Source: Nocardia sp. NBC_01503 (GTDB lineage: Bacteria; Actinomycetota; Actinomycetes; Mycobacteriales; Mycobacteriaceae). Taken from it: 64,000 bases of DNA. Position 1 is the stretch's first letter; the number at the start of each line of letters is the position of its first letter. This document shows, one piece after another, positions 58,489-64,000 of this stretch. The notes beneath the pieces are model-generated. The model was not told the origin of the DNA. It searched no databases and saw nothing but the letters and a program-made list of their open reading frames with translations. The stretch covers positions 2,046,001 to 2,110,000 of the forward strand of contig NZ_CP109596.1 of the NCBI RefSeq assembly GCF_036327755.1. The letters are read 5' to 3'. The position numbers and the translations under genes are program-made.

Positions 58489-58775
58489 ATGTCCAACCAT
58501 CTGCCGATCAACGCTGCCCGCACCATGCTGGCAGGCTTCGCCCTCACCGGCGTCCTCACCATCGCCCCCTGACGATCGCCGCCCCCGCCCAGGCCACCCC
58601 CGCCACATCCAGCGGCTACACCGGGTCTGGCGGCTACACCGGGCGCACCTCCACCGGGGACAACCGGCGCGTCGAAGACCGCAACGCCCCCGCGCCCGCA
58701 CCCAATCGAAACCCCAACTACGACAGCCGCTGCCAGGACCAACCCGCCCCGCAACGGATCTGCCCACTCCCCTGA
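58489..58775 (+). pseudogene. Small secreted protein gene broken by a one-base frameshift
   Basis: ATG at 58489 follows CACAGGAGACC. The frame reads a signal peptide (MSNHLPINAARTMLAGFALT...) and hits TGA at 58570 right after a C5 run. Shifting back by one base at that run continues smoothly as LTIAAPAQA (signal-peptidase site) and a Gly/Thr/Pro/Asn-rich mature part with two Cys, ending at TGA 58773-58775. The intact product would be about 95 aa. A missing C in the homopolymer, a sequencing error or a slippage-controlled gene are all possible. Confidence 0.6.
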
Positions 58776-58850
58776 CCGCACCTCACGGTCACCGGACAGT
58801 TCATCGAGAGTTCGACGCCCTGTCCGACCTGACCTGGCCCGTACAACGAA

Positions 58851-58884
58851 AAATGCCCCCGACGCGTACGCGCCGGGGGCATTT
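58851..58884 (-). terminator. Terminator beside the tRNA fragment
   Basis: AAATGCCCCC (58851-58860) pairs perfectly with GGGGGCATTT (58875-58884). On the minus strand it directly follows the tRNA 3' end, so it is probably the original terminator of the tRNA gene. Confidence 0.85.
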
Positions 58885-58886
58885 AC

Positions 58887-58929
58887 TGGAGCCGCCTGGG
58901 GGAATCGAACCCCCGACCTTTTCATTACG
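58887..58929 (-). other. 3' fragment of tRNA-Thr(CGT): attachment-site junction of an integrated element
   Basis: On the minus strand the sequence runs CGTAATGAAAAGGTC, T-arm GGGGGTTCGATTCCCCC, acceptor AGGCGGC and TCCA. This is the 3' half of an actinobacterial tRNA-Thr with anticodon CGT, starting at the anticodon. The 5' half (expected to begin GCCGCCT) is absent upstream on that strand. This is the footprint left where a tyrosine-recombinase element inserted into the anticodon loop; the element lies to the right and the intact tRNA should be at its far end. Confidence 0.8.
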
Positions 58930-59391
58930 GCTGACTGTGGCTACTTCAGACGACTAGTTCTGTCAGCAACATCCGAATTCTTCTGCGTACCTTGCGCAAT
59001 CGGCGATTCCTCGACAACTCGGCGCACTCGAACGCGAGTCGATACAACCGGACGACCAGCGAAATAGTTGGGACTTACGTGGACCCCAGGGGCGGGACCG
59101 TAGTCGCCAACACGCTTGAATCTCTGCGCATTCCAAGACGGTACCCGCGCCTCCGCCACACACCCCTACCAGGCAATCCGCGTTGAGGGCCACAACTGCC
59201 GCGGTCGGCGGAATCGACGGATCGAGCACATGAGACCAGTTGGTACGCATTCGAATCGCTCCGCAGTTCCCTAGGATCGCAACTGCGGCATGGATCTTTG
59301 GAAAAAAAGCTAACCGCGGTTGCGTGGAGCCTGCTACTCTCTTGAGGCGGCGCGCAATCCAGCGCCGGCAACCAAGCCCGGAAGGCTGCAC
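58930..59391. other. Gene-poor left end of the putative integrated element
   Basis: About 460 bp between the tRNA fragment and the DndB-like gene. Several short open frames exist on both strands, including a 72-codon minus-strand frame at 58941-59159, but none shows a recognised domain, a good ribosome binding site and normal codon use together. An AACCGCGGTT palindrome at 59312-59321 may be an operator for the next gene. No integrase or excisionase is seen here. Confidence 0.45.
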
Positions 59392-60612
59392 GTGTCCCAC
59401 GAAAACCTCAAGCCTGTGTCGACCGGATTGCCGATCAAGCTCATGCCCGTCCGCGAAAACGTCGCGATCGGCGTGGTGGACATTGAGAATCTGCTGTACA
59501 TGGTCAACGACCCGGTGACAGTCGAACAGGAAGCCGCACGCGATGCGAAGGCCGGCCACGAGCAGCCCGGTTACGCCCGGATGCGCGCTGAAGTCCAGCG
59601 TGTGATCGGCACTACTGCCAGCTCAAAGTCCAAGAACATTGGCAGCTACGCCGACTACATCCGGGATGGGCTGACTGGCGAGTTCGGCGACGCATGGTCA
59701 GTCCCGCCCGTCACACTCTGGTGCCCGCGGCCCCTGGTTATCGAACCTGACGGCTCGGCGTATCTACCGATCCGGGATGGCTTGATCGCGATTGACGGAG
59801 AGACACAGATTACGGCGATGCACCGGATTAAGAAGAGCCCCTCGGCATTCGACATGAAGGAGTTCAACTTCGCCGAGGTGACGGTTGCCTTCGAGGTCTA
59901 CCACGGAATCTCCACGCTATCTGCGAGACAGATCTTCCACGACCGCAACCTGAAGGGCGTTCCGGTCGACAAATCACTTGCCTTGTCGATGGATATGCGC
60001 GACTTTGCAACCAACGTGACGCAGGCGCTCGTTGACGGAACCACTGTGACAGTGGACGAGGAGGAAACTCCTCTGGCCAACTTCATCCTGACAGGCAAGC
60101 GTCAGGTGAGCGCGAAATCCACCGAATGGATGACCCTGTCCGGCCTGCGGACGCTGGTCGTGACGACGATCCTCGGAAAAGCCGGAATCCACGCAGCCTC
60201 AGGCGATGTCGAGATCGACGACCTTCCCGAGGGCACTGACATGAAGGTAGTGAAGCGCGAGACCGTCGAAAAACTGAGCGCAATCTTCCAGGAGTACGCA
60301 GGGGAGTTTCAGGCCAAGTCGGCGATCACTTCACCGGCCGTCCTCGCCGGGCTGGGTGCAACGATCCATCGGTCCACGTCATGGTGCGCAAGCGAGCGGT
60401 TGCCAGAGGGCGAGAGCCTGGACTCAGTGTTGTCCTACATCCGCTGGGAGCGCGATCTGGCGTTCTGGGGAGGAATCGCCGCTAAGGAGACTGCCAAGGG
60501 GGTGAGCTGGGCCGGTGGCGCCCGCGACTCCGGCCACAAGGTCTACGAAGCTATCAATAACCGAGACTCCGAGGTTGGCCTAAAGATTCGAGGACTCGTC
60601 AGGCAGCCCTGA
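59392..60612 (+). CDS. DndB/DGQHR-domain-like protein
   Basis: 406 aa. The segment AIDGETQITAMHRI (about residues 133-146) corresponds to the DGQHR motif of DndB and related DNA-modification regulators but reads DGETQ. ARQIFHDRNLKGVPVDKSLALSMDMRD matches the following conserved DndB stretch (FxDxN...V.KSL). GTG start at 59392 with GGAAGG 6 nt upstream. There is no dndCDE or other modification gene nearby, so it is solitary; function may be regulation, DNA binding or defence (inference). Confidence 0.75.
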   Translation: MSHENLKPVSTGLPIKLMPVRENVAIGVVDIENLLYMVNDPVTVEQEAARDAKAGHEQPGYARMRAEVQRVIGTTASSKSKNIGSYADYIRDGLTGEFGDAWSVPPVTLWCPRPLVIEPDGSAYLPIRDGLIAIDGETQITAMHRIKKSPSAFDMKEFNFAEVTVAFEVYHGISTLSARQIFHDRNLKGVPVDKSLALSMDMRDFATNVTQALVDGTTVTVDEEETPLANFILTGKRQVSAKSTEWMTLSGLRTLVVTTILGKAGIHAASGDVEIDDLPEGTDMKVVKRETVEKLSAIFQEYAGEFQAKSAITSPAVLAGLGATIHRSTSWCASERLPEGESLDSVLSYIRWERDLAFWGGIAAKETAKGVSWAGGARDSGHKVYEAINNRDSEVGLKIRGLVRQP

Positions 60613-60691
60613 CCGTTCCAAGTAGATCCACCCCACCACGGACCGGGCGAGCGTGGACTCGTACACGTCTGGCTTGTGAAGTTCTGAACTT

Positions 60692-60721
60692 ACCTAGTTC
60701 GCATCATGATGCGAACTAGGT
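60692..60721. repeat. 30-bp perfect palindrome
   Basis: ACCTAGTTCGCATCA followed directly by its exact reverse complement, with no spacer. It lies 80 bp after the DndB-like gene. No T run follows, so it is not a standard terminator; a dimer-binding site, resolution site or cruciform is more likely. Confidence 0.85.
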
Positions 60722-60895
60722 TCACTGCCAGGTCGTTTCGCAGAGCGCGGAGATCTGGCGGCCACTAGAAAGATGCGGCGACACGATTTGTCGTGAAGTC
60801 GTGTCGATTGACTTCCAAGATGTCCTAGACAAGACTGGCCACTGCCAATGAGCGAAAAGGGCTGAGTCGAGCGTCGCAACTCGTTCTCACCCAGA

Positions 60896-60925
60896 GGCCG
60901 GCCACGTCGAGTGGTCGGCCTTTTT
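60896..60925 (+). terminator. Rho-independent terminator in the island
   Basis: GGCCGGCCAC (60896-60905) pairs with GTGGTCGGCC (60911-60920) with one mismatch, followed by TTTTT. No annotated gene ends just before it; the DndB-like gene ends 283 bp upstream, so it may end that long transcript or a small RNA. Confidence 0.85.
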
Positions 60926-60944
60926 CTATGCCGACACACCTTCA

Positions 60945-60970
60945 GTTAAGTGATGTGCATCACATTTAAC
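60945..60970. promoter_or_regulatory. Operator-like palindrome
   Basis: GTTAAG-TGATG-TG-CATCA-CATTTAAC: an inner GTGATG/CATCAC palindrome nested in a GTTAA/TTAAC pair. Typical of a dimeric repressor site in a mobile element; no regulator gene is adjacent. The rest of the gene-free 60613-61171 stretch shows no coding frame. Confidence 0.5.
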
Positions 60971-61171
60971 TCTGGATACGGCACAGCTCACCTGTGGCTA
61001 CAGCGGGTCGAATTTCCCCACGACACGACACAAGATGTTGTGCTTCACAGTTCTGGCGGTCGCCGGGTGTAGTGTTTCTGACGCGACGCTCGAACATATG
61101 ACCGGCCCTTTTCGAAAGGAGAACCACTCATTCCGCGCATTCCGACATCGTCGGTAGCGCGCGCCCTCCGC

Positions 61172-61408
61172 CTAGACGCTGGCGGACCTTCCGCACTCCA
61201 TGCACTGCGGTACTCCGCTGTACGCCTTGACGGTTCCGTCTCGACGCAAGGCGACGACACCAGCGTCTCGACCCAGGCCCGCGGCCCTCCCATCGAGGGT
61301 AAACCACTCGCTGCCACATGCAGCACAACGCAGCGCGTCGTCAACATCATCGCGCTGAGCAGCCTCTTGTCGACGGCTGTCCAAATCTATCAAGGAGTAA
61401 TTACCCAT
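61172..61408 (-). CDS. Small zinc-ribbon protein
   Basis: 78 aa: MGNYSLIDLDSRRQEAAQRD then two metal-binding pairs CAAC (about 29-32) and CMEC (about 69-72) around a basic central part, a pattern common in small actinophage and plasmid proteins. The ATG at 61408 is the only upstream start, since TAG precedes it. It overlaps the start codon of the divergent small gene by two bases within CATG; there is no good ribosome binding site, so the start is less certain than the domain. Confidence 0.65.
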   Translation of the reverse strand: MGNYSLIDLDSRRQEAAQRDDVDDALRCAACGSEWFTLDGRAAGLGRDAGVVALRRDGTVKAYSGVPQCMECGRSASV

Positions 61409-61607
61409 GCGTAAGAAACACTACCCCCTCGGTCCCGGCCGTTCGTGGAAGACCGGCCAACGGGTCCCGACCACCGGTACTTATGTCGACCAGCACGGCG
61501 TCCCGTCTCACCACGACGAGCATGACACTTTCCCGCCCTGCGTTGGGCGGAAAGGCGAAGTTGCCTACCGCTGGCTCGTCAAGGCAGCGGGACGGGTCGC
61601 CTCGTAA
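61407..61607 (+). CDS. YjzC-like small protein
   Basis: 66 aa. PGRSWKTGQRVPTTGTYVDQHG and the later DTFPPCVGRKGEVAYRWLVK resemble the short YjzC family of Gram-positive bacteria (a PGQxAPxxGxY start and an aromatic end). AAGGAG at 61392-61397 gives a good ribosome binding site. Function unknown. It is followed by a hairpin. Confidence 0.65.
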   Translation: MRKKHYPLGPGRSWKTGQRVPTTGTYVDQHGVPSHHDEHDTFPPCVGRKGEVAYRWLVKAAGRVAS

Positions 61608-61622
61608 CTGATCGCTGACGTA

Positions 61623-61661
61623 CCCCTGGAAGGTCTGACGTCCAAATCTGCCCTCCAGGGG
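61623..61661 (+). terminator. Hairpin after the YjzC-like gene
   Basis: CCCCTGGAAGG (61623-61633) pairs with CCCTCCAGGGG (61651-61661) with one mismatch and a 17-nt loop; only a weak T-rich tail follows. It begins 15 bp after the stop codon. Confidence 0.6.
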
Positions 61662-61824
61662 CACCATCTTGCCATCCGAAATACAGAAACACAGAATTCC
61701 GGACCGAATCGTTACCTTCGGTACGCTTTCGAGCACCCCTGTTCACCCCTGTGACCAGTGGAAACTACGAGATGTTCAGAACTTCGTCCCCGACACACCG
61801 GACACCGCTGTTGACTACAGTCCC

Positions 61825-62871
61825 TCACTGCTCAGATCCGATGCGCCGCCAGAACGTGCAGCAATAACCAGTCGGAGCGGTAACCATGACCGCAACGGCC
61901 TTCCGGAGATTTTCTGGGCGTGCCCGTACACCGCCGACTAGCCCAAGCTGGACATCGGCGATGACGATTCCATCGCAGACGGCCTCCGCAGCCTTCAGCG
62001 CCTCCAGATCTACCTGAGTGGGTTCGTTATTGGGGACAAAATGCATCGCCCTGTTCAGCGCTTCATATCCGGCGGGTGCGTGAGCCTCGATCCAGAGATC
62101 CTCAAGTTTCCGAACCCACTTGCCGGCTCGGTTTTCCACGATTGCGCGCGCATCCTCGCGCGTTAGCGCCCAGGCACACAGGATCTTGGTCCCTGCTTCC
62201 AACTGCGCCTTCTCCTGAGCAATTTGGCGATCGTAGTTAACCCGAGTAGCGAGCCGACGCTCCTCATTGAGGGCGGCGAGCTCGGCAACCCATGCAGCAG
62301 CGCCGATTTTATGAACGACGTCGGCAATCGAGAGGTTGGGGCCATGACCGAGGACAATTCCGCGTCCGCGAGATTCGTCGTCGATGTCCTCAGGCCAGTC
62401 CGGGACGACGACCTCGTAAGAGAAGCCCGCGGCGGCTTTCCCATCGAGATGGAGCCATTTTTTCTCCGTGCGAGTGCTCCGCTTGTCGAACACATCCCGT
62501 GCCTGCGTGATCAGCTCAGCACGTTGCCGATCGATCTCACGCTGTCGTGCTTCCAACTCCCGGCGCCTATCCCGAAGCGAAGTCAGCAGCGCTTCCACTG
62601 TTCCCGCAGCGACAGGTACTCGAAATCCCACAGATCTGATGGCCGGCTCGTAGTAGTCGGCTACGAGATCACGGTCCTCTGCTGCCAGGAGTCGCAGGTC
62701 TACCGGAACCGTGTCAACTGCTGGGTTGTAACCGTTGCGGATGTACGCATGAGGATCGGGCTTCACAGGGATGAGCACCGTGTATGCAGCCGCATCTGAT
62801 GCGGCTTCCGGTCTCGTTCGAGCTTGTACAGATGCAACGAACCGATTGAACCGCGCACTCCAGCCCGGCAT
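61825..62871 (-). CDS. Uncharacterised coiled-coil protein of the island
   Basis: 348 aa. A long charged helix with ELEARQREIDRQRAELITQARDVF (about residues 100-125) suggests a coiled coil; a later Glu/Arg-rich helix (NEERRLATRVNYDRQIAQEKAQ) is similar. No enzyme motif, signal peptide or membrane span. Not recognised. The ATG at 62871 is fixed by GGAGG 7 nt upstream; an in-frame start 20 codons earlier exists. Probably a mobile-element protein with lineage-restricted distribution. Confidence 0.75.
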   Translation of the reverse strand: MPGWSARFNRFVASVQARTRPEAASDAAAYTVLIPVKPDPHAYIRNGYNPAVDTVPVDLRLLAAEDRDLVADYYEPAIRSVGFRVPVAAGTVEALLTSLRDRRRELEARQREIDRQRAELITQARDVFDKRSTRTEKKWLHLDGKAAAGFSYEVVVPDWPEDIDDESRGRGIVLGHGPNLSIADVVHKIGAAAWVAELAALNEERRLATRVNYDRQIAQEKAQLEAGTKILCAWALTREDARAIVENRAGKWVRKLEDLWIEAHAPAGYEALNRAMHFVPNNEPTQVDLEALKAAEAVCDGIVIADVQLGLVGGVRARPENLRKAVAVMVTAPTGYCCTFWRRIGSEQ

Positions 62872-63030
62872 CGCATGACCTCCTAGACCAAATCTGTTAT
62901 CCGACAACCCTGTTCGCGGACCAGCTGGCACGAATCAATTGTGCTTTAACGGAGACCGCATCGGCGGCGAAACATGCCACCATCGAAACGGCAACCTCTG
63001 CCCAGGAAAACCACCGGTCTCGTCGCGGAC

Positions 63031-63089
63031 CTGTTGCGATCGTGTCGCGGTCCTGATGCGATTCGTAATCGCATCAGAATCGCATCAGG
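63031..63089. repeat. Iteron-like 11-bp repeats
   Basis: AATCGCATCAG occurs twice in direct tandem (63067-63077 and 63078-63088) and once inverted (CTGATGCGATT, 63053-63063); a degenerate inverted copy CTGTTGCGATC lies at 63031-63041. The spacing is close to one helical turn, as for a protein bound on one face of the DNA. Confidence 0.75.
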
Positions 63090-63100
63090 CAATGCCCTGA

Positions 63101-63119
63101 CCTGCGCCTTCGGCGCAGG
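63101..63119. other. Small hairpin CCTGCGCC-TTC-GGCGCAGG
   Basis: An 8-bp perfect stem with a TTC loop immediately beside the 29-bp stem described next. Confidence 0.75.
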
Positions 63120-63189
63120 GCTCTCGTCTGCTCGTCCCCAACTCTGTCCCGCTTCGCTGAACAGAGTTGGGGACGAGCAGACGAGAGCC
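63119..63189. repeat. 29-bp perfect inverted repeat (long hairpin)
   Basis: The left arm 63119-63147 begins GGCTCTCGTCTGC and the right arm 63161-63189 ends GCAGACGAGAGCC; all 29 pairs match. The loop is CCCGCTTCGCTGA. It is far longer than a normal terminator stem. Confidence 0.9.
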
Positions 63190-63285
63190 AAAAGACAAGG
63201 GTGGGGAGGTAAAAGTAACTAGAAGGTTGGGAAGAGTTGGGAGAGAAGAGAAGACCACAAAAGGAGGACCACAAAGAGGGGGGTT
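63190..63285 (+). other. Purine tract
   Basis: About 95 bp composed almost wholly of A and G on the + strand, with interspersed GGGTGGGG, GGGAGAG and AAAGGAGG blocks. No coding frame is credible. The remaining sequence up to 63555 shows nothing further. Confidence 0.75.
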
Positions 63286-63555
63286 CCAGCGAAACTTGCG
63301 TCGAGAGCGTGGTTGCGTGGGGTGTGCGCCGACTCCGGCGGCGTGTTCGCGCACCAGGGCGCGCTCCGTGCGATGGCGTAGCTAAGGATCAACCGACGAA
63401 TGTTGGATCTGACCACAAACGTGGGGTATATCCGGCAAATTCCGCTCAATTCCCTTGCCAAACAGCGTATTTCGATAGCATTGACCGCCATCGCATGCTC
63501 TCTGGCGCCCCGCAGGAACCACGATCAATCCGACTGTCGAAAGGTACGTGGCGAC

Positions 63556-64000
63556 ATGACCGACGACCCGTGCATTCTGTCGATCCGTACCCGCGAGGAA
63601 CTCCGCCACGCCGTTGAGGACCTCACCACCGGCGTCATCGTCGTATGCGGATTCCCTGCAGTTGGGAAGTCCAGTGGAGTGCGCATGCTTGCCGCCGATC
63701 GCGATGCGCTTGTCCTGGACAAGGATTCGTTCGCACCGGCGCTCGAAGAAGCGGTGATGACTGAGTTGACAGGAAACCCATTCGACCGCGACAGCGCCAT
63801 CTATCGGCGGGTCGTCGGTCCGCATATCTACGACGCGCTCGTGCGGAATGCATTGGCGATCGGCCGGCACCAGATCGTGGTCGTCGATGCGCCGTTCATC
63901 GAATACGTGATGAGGGCTCGCAGCGAGAGCTGCTCCCTTGCTGGATATCTTTGTGCAAAGGTCGACCACCCGGTGAGCGTCCGGACGGTGTGGATGTCCG
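63556..64000 (+). CDS. P-loop NTPase/kinase-like protein, 5' part (runs off the window)
   Basis: The frame is open from ATG 63556 to the window end (148 codons) and starts MTDDPCILSIRTREELRHAV. Walker A is GFPAVGKSSG (about residues 33-42), then LVLDKDSFAPAL and later VVVDAPFIEYV, a Walker-B-like strand. The pattern resembles AAA_33/zeta-toxin-type or nucleotide kinases. The ribosome binding site is weak (AAAGG about 10 nt upstream). Function unknown. Confidence 0.72.
   Translation, partial: MTDDPCILSIRTREELRHAVEDLTTGVIVVCGFPAVGKSSGVRMLAADRDALVLDKDSFAPALEEAVMTELTGNPFDRDSAIYRRVVGPHIYDALVRNALAIGRHQIVVVDAPFIEYVMRARSESCSLAGYLCAKVDHPVSVRTVWMS

Noticed and set aside
58941..59159. 72-codon minus-strand frame next to the tRNA fragment
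   Set aside because: Position would suit an excisionase or integrase end, but the sequence has no helix-turn-helix or recombinase residues.
61116..61414. AAAGGAG followed 8 nt later by an ATT-initiated open frame of about 95 codons on the + strand
   Set aside because: It runs antisense through the zinc-ribbon gene, lacks a standard start and shows no conserved-looking features; the ribosome-site match is probably chance or belongs to an unrecognised short leader.

Overview
The window is high-GC actinobacterial DNA. Its order clpC - lsr2 - lysS - coaX - panD - panC - DUF2520 - DUF6779 - DUF3180 - folK - folB - folP - folE - ftsH, then hpt - tilS - metalloprotease - dacB / ppa, is the mycolic-acid-bacteria (Mycobacteriales) arrangement seen in Mycobacterium tuberculosis. 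The accessory genes and the repetitive intergenic elements fit Nocardia best. The genus is inferred from gene content, not from a search.

Layout. 1-5.6 kb: end of an ABC exporter operon facing a NarL-type two-component pair, a vWA protein, an LLM oxidoreductase and a PhyH-type dioxygenase. 5.6-25 kb: minus-strand housekeeping block with clpC, a secreted lipase, an anthrone-oxygenase-like membrane protein, an FHA regulator, lsr2, lysS, a cysteine dioxygenase-rhodanese pair, the pantothenate/CoA genes coaX-panD-panC, the folate genes folK-folB-folP-folE and ftsH. Many of these genes overlap by 4 bp (ATGA, GTGA, TTGA). 25-42 kb: lineage-variable genes, including DUF1266, DUF2277, a PucR-type regulator, aldehyde dehydrogenase + SDR, a two-domain TerD protein, two kinases of small metabolites, a translationally coupled pair of membrane Ser/Thr kinases (one apparently inactive), an amidase and a LysR regulator. 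42-47.6 kb: hpt, tilS, a zinc metalloprotease and dacB, divergent from ppa. 47.6-58.3 kb: DHA2 exporter, enoyl-CoA hydratase, YbaK-like deacylase, flavin reductase, LysE exporter, heme oxygenase, a SAM-IV riboswitch with a class V aminotransferase-fold gene, small membrane proteins, and a TetR/SDR/oxidoreductase cluster.

58.9 kb to the right edge looks like one end of an integrated element. A 43-nt 3' fragment of tRNA-Thr(CGT) marks the junction, and it is followed by a solitary DndB/DGQHR-like gene, a zinc-ribbon gene, a YjzC-like small gene, an unknown coiled-coil protein, a P-loop kinase that runs off the window, and unusually dense palindromes, iteron-like repeats and a purine tract. No integrase is visible.

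Most notable non-coding features: (1) a predicted leaderless 13-residue leader peptide ending in tandem Cys codons, overlapping mutually exclusive hairpins, directly before the cysteine dioxygenase operon (14.62-14.74 kb); (2) three copies of an intergenic element (8.5, 21.7 and 27.3 kb) whose hairpin arms change sequence with compensation on both sides; (3) a SAM-IV riboswitch at 53.03 kb; (4) a 30-bp perfect palindrome at 60.69 kb and a 29-bp perfect stem at 63.12 kb in the island.
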